Shown: positions 8,281 through 16,543 of the stretch, piece after piece
Layout: each line of letters opens with the position of its first letter
How positions within the stretch are numbered: the stretch's first letter is position 1
Source: Dinghuibacter silviterrae
GTDB taxonomy: Bacteria; Bacteroidota; Bacteroidia; Chitinophagales; Chitinophagaceae
NCBI RefSeq assembly: GCF_004366355.1
Contig: NZ_SODV01000001.1
Span: 3,224,001 to 3,288,000 of the forward strand
Reading direction: 5' to 3'
DNA: 64,000 bases
Notes under the pieces: model-generated
What the model saw: only the letters and a program-made list of their open reading frames with translations
What the model was told of the DNA's origin: nothing
The model's database searches: none
Made by a program: the position numbers and the translations under genes

Positions 8281-8944
8281 GAAAAAGCCATGGGCAGGAA
8301 AGAAGCTAGAAAGAGACCTGTCGATCAAACGGCAGGTTAAGAATACCTTTCTCATCTATTGCGAGGGTGCGAATACAGAGCCTGAATACTTCAAGGCCTT
8401 CCCGGTGAATACGGAAACGATCGTTCTTGCGATAGGTCTTGGTATGAGCCGTAGCTCACTTGTTAAGGAAATCATTCGTCGTGTTTCGGAACAGGGATAT
8501 CTTGAGGGTCAGCCCAATTTTGACGAGGATCGTCAGATTTGGTGTGCTTTTGACCGGGATGATCGTGGCTTGCCGGGAGAGGACGAGGATTTTGACGAGG
8601 CGGTTCGACTAGCCAGGGAGCATAGCCTGCATGTCGCGTATTCGAATGATGCATTCGAGCTCTGGTTTTGTTTACATGATCATTATATAGATACACAGCT
8701 CCATCGTAAGCAATTTTATGAACGCCTCAGCAAGCGTTTAGGTCTTAACTACGAGGTCCATGGCAAAGAAAAGGAGTTCGCAAAAAGCCTTTACATGCTC
8801 TTTCTTCCTTTTCAGGCTAAAGCGATACTGCACGCAGAGCGCCTTCATAAAGTACACGAAGTCGAGCAGAGACCTTCGCATCATAATCCTTGTACGACGG
8901 TATATCAGTTGGTGGCAGCTTTGAATAAGTGCTTGAAACAATAG
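8255..8944 (+). CDS. RloB/AbiLii-like TOPRIM-type protein
   Basis: 229 aa from the ATG at 8255, overlapping rloA by 26 bp; an ATG at 8243 is the alternative. FLIYCEGANTEPEYFKAF (about residues 30-47) is the RloB hallmark with the TOPRIM Glu, and IWCAFDRDDRG (about 90-100) holds the Asp-x-Asp pair, so a metal-dependent nuclease-type active site looks intact. The RloB family is the effector half of RloA/RloB pairs. The N-terminus is very Lys/Arg-rich and may bind nucleic acid. The overlap shows translational coupling to the ATPase. Its target (tRNA, DNA or other) is not known from sequence. Confidence 0.85.
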   Translation: MSRIKKTDEKKPWAGKKLERDLSIKRQVKNTFLIYCEGANTEPEYFKAFPVNTETIVLAIGLGMSRSSLVKEIIRRVSEQGYLEGQPNFDEDRQIWCAFDRDDRGLPGEDEDFDEAVRLAREHSLHVAYSNDAFELWFCLHDHYIDTQLHRKQFYERLSKRLGLNYEVHGKEKEFAKSLYMLFLPFQAKAILHAERLHKVHEVEQRPSHHNPCTTVYQLVAALNKCLKQ

Positions 8945-9054
8945 GGGAAGAAAAATTCCAGGATAGAGCGAGTAAATAGAAAAAGGCAATGCCAGTTTCC
9001 CGGCAAAGCCTCCAGTGCAAAGTTATGTAATCTATTGAATTGCGCGGAATTTTC

Positions 9055-9071
9055 CCCGCGCGCGGGTTTTT
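9055..9071 (+). terminator. Possible weak terminator after the rloAB-like pair
   Basis: A 12-bp GC palindrome CCCGCGCGCGGG (9055-9066) is followed by five T. The stem can only be 4 bp with a 4-nt loop, so this is weak. The remaining gap 8945-9170 shows nothing else I can name. Confidence 0.35.
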
Positions 9072-9170
9072 GTTACCCGCACATCGCAAAATACCTCCGT
9101 ACATCCCCAAAATCCCCCGCTAGGGCCACCCATTCCCTATCTTAGCCCCCAAACTAATCGATTCCAAGAT

Positions 9171-11144
9171 ATGAGAAAGCTTATCGGGTTTATGGCCCTG
9201 GGCGGTCTGTTGGTGGGTCAACAGCCGGTCTGGGCGCAAACGACGCCTGCTACTACGACTACTTCGAATTACGATCCGCATGATGCCTTTGGGCCGTTGT
9301 TGTATCCTTCTTTTGGGGATGACCAGCGGACCGCCGATGGGCGGCCGGGGGCGAAGTATTGGCAGAACAGCGCGGACTATCAGATCAATGCGCGCCTGGA
9401 CGAGGTGAACCATGCCTTGTCGGGGACCGTGGTGGTGACGTATAAGAACAACAGCCCGAACGCGCTGCCTTTTGTGTGGCTGCAGATGGACCAGAATATT
9501 TATAGCCTGAAGTCGAGGGGCGTGGCGACCACGGACCTGAGCGGGGGGCGTTGGGCGAATAGGGACCAGTTTGACGGGGGGTATACCCTTCATTCGGTAG
9601 AGGTGGTGGATGCGACGACGGGGAAGGGCACGGCGGTGGATCCGCTGGTGTCGGATACCCGGATGCAACTGAAGCTTCCTTCGGAGTTGAAACCGGGGGG
9701 GACGCTGAAGCTGAAGATCGTGTATGACTTTAAGATCCCGGAATATGGGACGGACCGGATGGGCCGGATCGAGACCAAGAACGGCTGGATTTATGAGCTG
9801 GCGCAGTGGTACCCGAGGATGTGTGTCTATGACAACGTCCTGGGGTGGAATACGCAGCCGTATCTGGGGCAGGGGGAATTTTACCTGGAATACGGGACCA
9901 TCGACTATGCGGTGAATGTGCCCGCGGATATGATCGTGGGTGGCTCCGGGGAGTTGGTGAACCCGAAGGAGGTGTTGACCCCGACGCAGCAAAAACGCCT
10001 GGCGGACGCAAGGGTGAGTGACAAGACGGTCATGATCCGGAGCGCGAACGAGGTGACGGATGCGAGCAGCCGCCCGGCTTCGGGACGGCTGACGTGGAAG
10101 TTCCATTGCGCCAACACCCGGGACGTGGCCTGGGCGGCGTCGAAGGCCTTTGTCTGGGATGCGGCGCGGATGAACCTGCCGAGCGGGAAAAAATCCCTTG
10201 CGGAGTCGCTGTACCCGGTGGAGAGTGTCGGGGATTCGGCCTGGGGGCGTGGTACGGAATATACCAAGGGGGCCATCGAGTTTTATTCCAAATACCTGTA
10301 TGAGTTCCCTTACCCGAGCGCGACCAACGTTGGCGGCAGGGTAGGCGGGATGGAATACCCGGGGATCGTTTTTTGTAGTTATCGCTCGCGCATGCGGGGC
10401 CTTTGGGGGGTGACGAGCCACGAGTTCGGGCATACCTGGTTCCCGATGATCGTGGGGTCGAACGAACGCAAATATGCCTGGATGGACGAGGGCTTTAACA
10501 CCTTTATCAACGGGGTGGCGGACTCGGCCTTTGACAACGGGGAATATTTCCGGCCGGTGAAAAGCCGGACGGGGATGGCCAGGGCGTATTTCGGGGTGGA
10601 CCCGATGCTGACCCTTCCGGACGCGATGCGGAGCACGATGGCGTGGGGCACGCTGAGTTACAGCAAACCGGGCAGCGGTCTGGAACTGTTGCGCGAAGAG
10701 ATCCTGGGTAAAGAGCGGTTTGACTATGCGTTCCGCTACTATGTGCACAACTGGGCGTTTAAACATCCGACGCCCTGGGACTTTTTCCATGCCATCGAGA
10801 ACGCTTCGGGGGAAAACCTCGACTATTTCTGGAGGGGCTGGTTCCTGAACTCCTGGAAAATCGACTTTGCGGTGACCGGGGTGGAGTATGTAAAGAACGA
10901 CCCGACCCAGGGGGCGAGCATCACCATCGAGTGTAAAGAGAAGTTACCCATGCCCGTTACCGTCGAAGTAACAGAGTCGAACGGGAATAAGGGCCGCGTT
11001 CAGTTGCCCGTGGAGATCTGGATGAAGGGTGGTGTGTGGAAGTTCCACTATTCGTCGACCAGCGCGTTGAGCCAGGTGACGATCGATCCGGATAACCGGT
11101 ATCCGGATGTGGATCCGAACAATAATACCTGGAAGGCGCAATAA
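9171..11144 (+). CDS. M1-family metallopeptidase
   Basis: 657 aa with signal peptide (cleavage after about WAQ at residue 23). The zinc site is complete: H417-E418-x-x-H421 (HEFGH) followed by 18 residues and E440 in WMDEGF. The upstream [10 protein letters not shown] replaces the GxMEN exopeptidase motif, so the mode of substrate N-terminus binding may differ from classic aminopeptidase N. The N-terminal part (about 50-300) is the saddle beta domain. The enzyme should act in the periplasm or outside the cell on peptides. It is a single gene between the rloAB-like pair and a strong terminator; no neighbour hints at a special substrate. Confidence 0.93.
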   Translation: MRKLIGFMALGGLLVGQQPVWAQTTPATTTTSNYDPHDAFGPLLYPSFGDDQRTADGRPGAKYWQNSADYQINARLDEVNHALSGTVVVTYKNNSPNALPFVWLQMDQNIYSLKSRGVATTDLSGGRWANRDQFDGGYTLHSVEVVDATTGKGTAVDPLVSDTRMQLKLPSELKPGGTLKLKIVYDFKIPEYGTDRMGRIETKNGWIYELAQWYPRMCVYDNVLGWNTQPYLGQGEFYLEYGTIDYAVNVPADMIVGGSGELVNPKEVLTPTQQKRLADARVSDKTVMIRSANEVTDASSRPASGRLTWKFHCANTRDVAWAASKAFVWDAARMNLPSGKKSLAESLYPVESVGDSAWGRGTEYTKGAIEFYSKYLYEFPYPSATNVGGRVGGMEYPGIVFCSYRSRMRGLWGVTSHEFGHTWFPMIVGSNERKYAWMDEGFNTFINGVADSAFDNGEYFRPVKSRTGMARAYFGVDPMLTLPDAMRSTMAWGTLSYSKPGSGLELLREEILGKERFDYAFRYYVHNWAFKHPTPWDFFHAIENASGENLDYFWRGWFLNSWKIDFAVTGVEYVKNDPTQGASITIECKEKLPMPVTVEVTESNGNKGRVQLPVEIWMKGGVWKFHYSSTSALSQVTIDPDNRYPDVDPNNNTWKAQ

Positions 11145-11166
11145 GTATAGCTTTCAGCATAGCAAG

Positions 11167-11192
11167 GGCCGCGGCGACACCGCGGCCTTTTT
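11167..11192 (+). terminator. Strong intrinsic terminator after the M1 peptidase
   Basis: Stem GGCCGCGG/CCGCGGCC (8 bp, perfect), loop CGACA, then five T. It lies 22 bp after the stop codon, between convergent genes. Confidence 0.88.
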
Positions 11193-11197
11193 GCGTG

Positions 11198-12199
11198 CTA
11201 GAAGTACGTGGGGCAAGACATGTGCATGTCTTTTTTGTGCGAAAACGTCACCGTCAGCGACAACTCATGCGACCCCGTCTGATAATTCGACAACCCACTG
11301 GTCGTAAAATCATACGCATACCCAATCCGGAAATCGGGTGTCGCAAAAAACTCGACCATGAGCGCCGCCGCGTCGGAGGCAGACAACCCCGTAAGCGCCT
11401 TCGAGCTGCTGAGCATCTTGACCGCGCTCCGGTAGGAACCACCGACCCACAGCTTTTCATCCAACAGGAAAAGGTCATTGATGTCGAGGTTGGCGGGGCC
11501 TTTGAAATCATCCTTTAATAAAAAGGAGGGCTTCATCTTTACGCCGTCGGCGATGTTGACCATGCCGCCTGCCGTGAGGTAGAGGTTTGTGGTCTCCAGG
11601 AGGGACGTATAGGCGGCGCCGTCGGCGTAATAGACAGTGCGGGTATTATTGAGGGAAAAAAGATTCATCAGCGACCCACCTGCATAAAAGTCATTGGAAT
11701 AATAAAAGACCCCGAAGTTGGCGTCGGGGACGATTTTCGTCCTCACGTCGACCTGGGGGAAAGAGGGGTCGTTGGGGTCGGAGTATTGGAGGACGGTTCC
11801 GTTGAGGCTGTATTGGGAGGCGACGGCGCCGATCCCGAAACAAAGCTTGTGGGGGTCGTCTTCGTCGTCGTTGAGGGCGATCCGGTAGGCGTAAAAACCG
11901 GTGAGGGAATAGTTTTGCTGGGGACCGAGCTGGTCGTAGAGAAACTGTATGCCGAGGCCGGTTTTGCCGGTGCCGGGGTCGGTCAGACCGTCAAGGGAGA
12001 GCACGGCCGTTTTGGGGGCCCCGGGAAAACCCGCCCATTGGTCCCGGAAGGCCGCGTTGAGCGTCGGGGCGCCGCGGTAACCGGCATAAGCGGGGTTCAG
12101 GCTGAGTCCGTTGAAGACGTACTGGCTGAACTGGATGTCCTGCTGGGCGGCAGCGGCGGTGGCAAGGGCCAGGAGTGGGACCGTCAGAAAGTTTCTCAT
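11198..12199 (-). CDS. PorP/SprF-family type IX secretion membrane protein
   Basis: 333 aa. Signal peptide MRNFLTVPLLALATAAAAQ, then the PorP/SprF opening QDIQFSQYVFNGLSLNPAYAGYRG and a beta-barrel-like body (NYSLTGFYAYRIAL, LNLYLTAGGMVNIADG, FRIGYAYDFTTSGL). PorP/SprF proteins are outer-membrane parts of, or accessories to, the type IX secretion system and are commonly encoded next to a large cargo protein. The ATG at 12199 overlaps the stop of the upstream cargo gene in an ATGA (12196-12199), so translation is coupled; the in-frame start at 12220 is less likely. It probably anchors or helps present the 1193-aa protein encoded just before it. Confidence 0.9.
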   Translation of the reverse strand: MRNFLTVPLLALATAAAAQQDIQFSQYVFNGLSLNPAYAGYRGAPTLNAAFRDQWAGFPGAPKTAVLSLDGLTDPGTGKTGLGIQFLYDQLGPQQNYSLTGFYAYRIALNDDEDDPHKLCFGIGAVASQYSLNGTVLQYSDPNDPSFPQVDVRTKIVPDANFGVFYYSNDFYAGGSLMNLFSLNNTRTVYYADGAAYTSLLETTNLYLTAGGMVNIADGVKMKPSFLLKDDFKGPANLDINDLFLLDEKLWVGGSYRSAVKMLSSSKALTGLSASDAAALMVEFFATPDFRIGYAYDFTTSGLSNYQTGSHELSLTVTFSHKKDMHMSCPTYF

Positions 12200-15100
12200 T
12201 TGTGTAGGATTTCGATCCATCCTTTATAGGCTTGTTTGCCATGGATCGTGTTCAGAAGCAGTATATAATAGTAAGTGCCATCGCTGAGCTCATGGCCGTC
12301 CCAGTCATTGGCATAGTTGTCGGAGTGATAGACCTGGTTGCCCCAGCGGTTAAAGACCGTCAGCTGGGAATTGGGGTATTTGTCGAGGCCGACGATCAAA
12401 AAGCGGTCGTTTTTCCCGTCCCCGTTGGGGGAGACGGCGTTGGGGATGAACAAACCGCTTTCCTGCCAGATGGTATACGTGCTGACGTTGTTGGCAATAT
12501 TGGGATCGGGCGTGGTCGCGGAGACCACGGCTGTGTTGACGGTGTTGTTGAGGACCTCCATCGGTACGTCAAAGGTCAACACCGCGCTGTCCATGGGGGC
12601 CATTAGGGGCATCTGCCAGCTGAGCGTACGGCCGGCCGGGTCGAAGTAGGGCGTCGCGCCGCTATAGTTGCCGGGGTCGCCCACGTTCGGGGAAAGCGTA
12701 TCCGACACGACCACGTTCTGCGCTTGTGCGGGACCGTGATTGACGACGGTCACGGTATAGGTGACGGTGCTTTGGACGGAAAAGGGACCGGGATTCGCGG
12801 TCACGGTGACGGACAGGTCGGCCACCGGGTCGATCTCGCAGCGGGCGGTGACCAGCAAGGCAGGCGTTGCTCCTGATGCACAACCGGCGGAGGATAGCGC
12901 CTGGACCGTATACACGCCGGGCTGGGTAGCAGATAGGGTTCCCGCAGTATCCCCGGCCAGGACGTTGCCATCCAGGTACCAGCGATAGGCCGCCGCGGTA
13001 CCGGGTGCGGCACTGATCGCCAAGGTGCGGCCGCCGCAAACGCTGGCGGGTTGCGGGCTTTGGAGGTCCGGAACGGGAGGTGCGGCCTGGACGTCCACAA
13101 CGGTGGTCGTTTGGGCGGTGCAACCGTTCTGGCCGTTGATGGTATAGGTAATCGTATGGGTTCCTGCCGAGGCCGTAGCCACCAGCCCGTTACCATCCAC
13201 CTGGCCGGACCATGTACCGCCTGGGATGCCGTCCGTTACCCGGAGCGTATCTCCCTGGCAGACGGGATGCGCGCCGTTGATCGGGTCGATGGTGGGTAAG
13301 GGCAGGATGGCGACCGGCATGGTGACCTGTGTGGTACAGCCGGCGGTCGTAACGGTATAGATCACCTGGGCCTGGCCGGCTTGGGTACCGGTTACCTTGC
13401 CGCCGCTGTCGATGCGGGCGATGGTATCGGGGACGATCGTCCAGTGGCCACCCGGGGTAACGTCCGAAAGGGTGGTACCGGCGCCCGCGCAAACCTGTGT
13501 GGACCCGCCGAGACCGGCCACGACCGGGTAGGGGTTGACCACGGCCACCGCTTTGGCGCCCTGGTCGGGCAGGCTGGGGCAGTATCCCACACCGGTGGCC
13601 GATACAAAGTAAGGCGTGGTCGCCATCAGGACCGGCGTCATCATTTTTTCCCCCGTATCCAAAAGGTGGGTCAGGGCCGAATCGGAGAACCAGCCAAACC
13701 TCGGCGATTTTATAACGGTGCTGGATGCCCGAAGAACGGCTTCGTGACCGGTGCAGACAGAGGGGGCCGACACGGTGATGTCTCCGGCGGTGGTGTGCGG
13801 AAGGAACGTCAGGCGGATGGAGTCGGCGGAGGTACAACCGATCTGGTTGGTGACGGAATACCGGATCCATACCTGGCCGGGGGTCAGGCTGGTGACGTGT
13901 CCCGCGTCGTCGACGGTGGCGGTACCGGGGGCCAGGCTGGACCAGACGCCGCTCGCCGTGGTATCGGTCAGTGCCAGCGGGCTCCCGAGACAGGCGGTAT
14001 CTGAGCTTAGGTTCCGGATGGACGCCACTACGTTGGGGATGGGGGAAAAAGCAATGTCATCCAGCGCCAGGTCGTTGCCCGCCCCGCCGATGTTGTTGTT
14101 GTTTATGAAAATATCGGCAGTGGTGGTGGTGGCTTCAAACGTAAAACTAAACTGCTGCCATGCGGTATTGTGGATGTCCCCGGTGGACAACGAGCCCAGC
14201 AGGACACCCGTGGTGGCGTCCGTGATCCCAAAAAGGACATTGGGTCTGATCGGGGCCTGGGGGCTGATGTCGGCGATATAGGCGCTGAGCGTATACTTCA
14301 TCCCCGGCACCAGGCCGGTGACCCTTTCACGGAAAAACTCGTCCTTCCCGTAAGAGGCGTTGATGAGCATAAAATAACCGGTGCCCGTCGTATGGTCGAC
14401 TAAGTTGGGATTGCCCCAGGCGCTACCGGTTTTATGGGCCAGTGTATAATAGCCGTCCAGCGGGAAGTTGACGGCCAGGTAGTGATAGTCGGTGAGCCCC
14501 TTGAGCGGGGGGCCATAGGTGGCGCTGCCCGTTCCAAAGTCCTGCAGGATCGTGTAGTGGCAGACCTGGGATATATTGGAAGGCTGGACCAGCCCGTTTT
14601 GAAAATCGGCCGTCACGACCTCGCCCGCCGCGACGGTGAGCGTGGCGCTGTTCGTGGCCACCGAGGCGGTAGATGTGCCGGCCGGGTCGTGTAGGGTAAT
14701 GGCCTGGCAGCTCCAGTTTGGGACGGACGTCCCGGTGATCGTATAGGTGCCCGGGGCAACGGGGATCAGGACGGAATTCCCGTTGTTGCTGTTGATCCAT
14801 TCGTTGTCATACCAGAAGTGCCCCCCATCCGTGGAGCGTGTAAATATCGTGGCCACGTCGTTGGCATCGGTGGGCAGGCCGTCGATCCCCCAGACCTCAT
14901 TACCGGCCCCGCCCGTGAGGTGCTCCACATTCCGGGAGGAAGAGTCCCCCTGCCAGCTGTGCCCGTTCCAGGCACAGACGCCATCGGCCCCGCCGGTGGC
15001 CGTGTTCCGGGCAATACAATACATACCGCCTTCATCGTCATAAGCTACGTCCATATTGGTCGGCAGGGTTCCCAAGGCGGTACCCAGGGCCGTTACTTCC

Positions 15101-15777
15101 CCCTGGGGGGTGGCCTGGTAGATCCGGCCTTCCGAGGTGGAGAAGAGAATATTCCTGTTGGTGATATTGACGTCGACGTGGAGGATACCCGCGGGGAGGC
15201 TGGTGTTGGAGGTACTGGCGCTCATCCAGTGGTCGCTTTTCCTTTCGTAATAGCCCGTATATATAAGGAGGTGTCCCTGGTCGTCGACGACGACGGTTTC
15301 GCCCTGGCCTGCCTGCAGGCTCGCGTTGTTGGCGACATCCACCGCCTTGTGGCCGCCGTGGGCGGAGGGTATATATAAGGTATCCCGGGTATCCTCGCGG
15401 TAGGCCACCACCAGTCCTTTCGGTGTGGTATATACGCACTCACCGGGACCGGCCCCGTCTACGGCCGTTGCGGAATCCCCCGTGGAGACCCAGCCTGTGC
15501 CACCCGGCTTGCGGTAACGCAACGCGCCTTCGGCTACGACCCAAAGACCGCCGTCGTGGCTGCCCCCCAGATCCGAGCAACGCTGGGAAGAAGGGAGATC
15601 ACTAAGGGTGAAGGAGTTACCCCCGCTGATCGTGTACGTGAACAGCGGACTGGATTCTTCATTGAGCGCCTTAACATGGACCGAAATGTATCCCACCTGT
15701 GCAAAGGCAGGCTGTACAACGGCAATGAGCACGAGCACAAAGCCGCTTTTCCGGGTCCGGAAAACTGGTTTTTCCAT
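12196..15777 (-). CDS. Large T9SS cargo with type B (gliding-type) C-terminal sorting domain
   Basis: 1193 aa. Signal peptide to about residue 27. The first third is beta-propeller-like with repeated WVV/GLVVAY and DGGHFWYDNEW elements; then comes a carbohydrate-binding-like region (about 420-580), several Ig-like cell-adhesion repeats (GTPSSGVW..VTGTQAGQAQVIYTV type), a DUF11-like repeat (ADLSVTVTANPG, about 985-1095) and the C-terminal CTD-B: LFIPNAVSPNGDGKNDRF, LTVFNRWGNQVY, NDWDGHELSDGTYYY. The CTD directs passage through the type IX system to the surface. Coupled by ATGA to the PorP/SprF gene. Function is probably adhesion or surface structure. Confidence 0.9.
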   Translation of the reverse strand: MEKPVFRTRKSGFVLVLIAVVQPAFAQVGYISVHVKALNEESSPLFTYTISGGNSFTLSDLPSSQRCSDLGGSHDGGLWVVAEGALRYRKPGGTGWVSTGDSATAVDGAGPGECVYTTPKGLVVAYREDTRDTLYIPSAHGGHKAVDVANNASLQAGQGETVVVDDQGHLLIYTGYYERKSDHWMSASTSNTSLPAGILHVDVNITNRNILFSTSEGRIYQATPQGEVTALGTALGTLPTNMDVAYDDEGGMYCIARNTATGGADGVCAWNGHSWQGDSSSRNVEHLTGGAGNEVWGIDGLPTDANDVATIFTRSTDGGHFWYDNEWINSNNGNSVLIPVAPGTYTITGTSVPNWSCQAITLHDPAGTSTASVATNSATLTVAAGEVVTADFQNGLVQPSNISQVCHYTILQDFGTGSATYGPPLKGLTDYHYLAVNFPLDGYYTLAHKTGSAWGNPNLVDHTTGTGYFMLINASYGKDEFFRERVTGLVPGMKYTLSAYIADISPQAPIRPNVLFGITDATTGVLLGSLSTGDIHNTAWQQFSFTFEATTTTADIFINNNNIGGAGNDLALDDIAFSPIPNVVASIRNLSSDTACLGSPLALTDTTASGVWSSLAPGTATVDDAGHVTSLTPGQVWIRYSVTNQIGCTSADSIRLTFLPHTTAGDITVSAPSVCTGHEAVLRASSTVIKSPRFGWFSDSALTHLLDTGEKMMTPVLMATTPYFVSATGVGYCPSLPDQGAKAVAVVNPYPVVAGLGGSTQVCAGAGTTLSDVTPGGHWTIVPDTIARIDSGGKVTGTQAGQAQVIYTVTTAGCTTQVTMPVAILPLPTIDPINGAHPVCQGDTLRVTDGIPGGTWSGQVDGNGLVATASAGTHTITYTINGQNGCTAQTTTVVDVQAAPPVPDLQSPQPASVCGGRTLAISAAPGTAAAYRWYLDGNVLAGDTAGTLSATQPGVYTVQALSSAGCASGATPALLVTARCEIDPVADLSVTVTANPGPFSVQSTVTYTVTVVNHGPAQAQNVVVSDTLSPNVGDPGNYSGATPYFDPAGRTLSWQMPLMAPMDSAVLTFDVPMEVLNNTVNTAVVSATTPDPNIANNVSTYTIWQESGLFIPNAVSPNGDGKNDRFLIVGLDKYPNSQLTVFNRWGNQVYHSDNYANDWDGHELSDGTYYYILLLNTIHGKQAYKGWIEILHK

Positions 15778-15827
15778 ACACGATTGCTTGAATCGTCGAA
15801 AGAATATTGGATAAACTGAACTCTAAA

Positions 15828-15835
15828 CAAATATA
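15828..15835 (-). promoter_or_regulatory. Bacteroidota -7 box TATATTTG for the T9SS cargo/porP operon
   Basis: Minus-strand TATATTTG fits TAnnTTTG, 51 nt upstream of the ATG at 15777. No clear -33 partner at the right distance. Confidence 0.45.
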
Positions 15836-16238
15836 CTGAAAGAACGTACGGAACCCTTGTTTATTCTGTGTTTATTTCGTAAATGAATTGTTACAGCAAC
15901 GTGTTTCTACTGAGAATAAACGAATAAGCTGAATAAAAAAATGTGTAGCGGATAATTGGTTAGGAATGCAAATGAATGTGTGGAATTTTCCCCTCGTATT
16001 GATTTCTAATAGATTATGATTTTTAAGAATGTGGGGGGCTAACGGGCTCGTATAGTACCTAGATTGGGGTACGTAGTTCTACGTGGTCCGGGTACGGACT
16101 TCTCCTCTCCTCTGCGTATAATCAATATTGAAATAATAGAGCAGTAATGCTATTCTTTCGTTTTAGCAGCTGTTCTATATTTGTATTGTTGATGACAGTC
16201 AACCGTACCACTAAAATCCAAGATCCGAAAAAGACCAG

Positions 16239-16320
16239 TATCCAAGTATCCAATTATCCGAGAAACCAACGTTATTCGATCCAAGTATCCTTTTGAAACC
16301 GAAACCGTATCCAAGTATCC
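16239..16320. repeat. Three short direct repeats (A)TCCAAGTATCC
   Basis: ATCCAAGTATCC occurs at 16240-16251, 16279-16290 and 16309-16320; the first and third copies are preceded by a further T. Start spacings are 39 and 30 bp. A degenerate copy (AATCCAAGATCCG) lies at about 16215. Too short and irregular for CRISPR; possibly regulator-binding iterons or slipped duplication. Confidence 0.6.
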
Positions 16321-16464
16321 TGTAAAGCCCGTTTGATCCAATCCTATTGAAAACGAAAAAAAGGACTGTTACTGTCAACAGCGAATTGAAAAATCCATTT
16401 GTATCCTACGCTTAACCAGCCAAAAAACGTTCGTAGTTAAGCCCAAATGATTTTACCCCAGAAA

Positions 16465-16493
16465 AAAGCCGGTTCTATCCAGGACCGGCTTTT
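16465..16493 (+). terminator. Rho-independent hairpin in the leader of the PKD-rich cargo gene
   Basis: Stem AAGCCGGTTC/GGACCGGCTT (10 bp, one G-T wobble), loop TATCCA, followed by TT. It stands 50 bp before the start of the rightward cargo gene with no plus-strand gene ahead of it, so it is either an attenuator or the end of a short leader RNA. Confidence 0.6.
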
Positions 16494-16543
16494 CGCTTTG
16501 GCTGAGTTTTTGCTATCACCCAGGGGTTTAAAGCCCCTCGCTT

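Larger units (their letters stand above)
15836..16543. other. 700-bp AT-rich intergenic region between two divergent T9SS cargo genes
   Basis: No supportable gene. It holds the promoter of the leftward cargo operon, three short TATCCAAGTATCC-type repeats (16239-16320) and a strong hairpin with T-run (16465-16493) just before the rightward cargo gene. The middle part (15900-16200) shows nothing I can name. Confidence 0.6.

Noticed and set aside
9120-10790. 556-codon minus-strand frame opposite the M1 peptidase
   Set aside because: It has Arg/Pro/His-rich low-information protein typical of the complement of a GC-rich gene; the plus-strand gene has complete M1 motifs and a signal peptide.
16239-16320. 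Possible CRISPR-like array
   Set aside because: Repeats are only 12-13 bp, three in number and unevenly spaced, with no cas genes.
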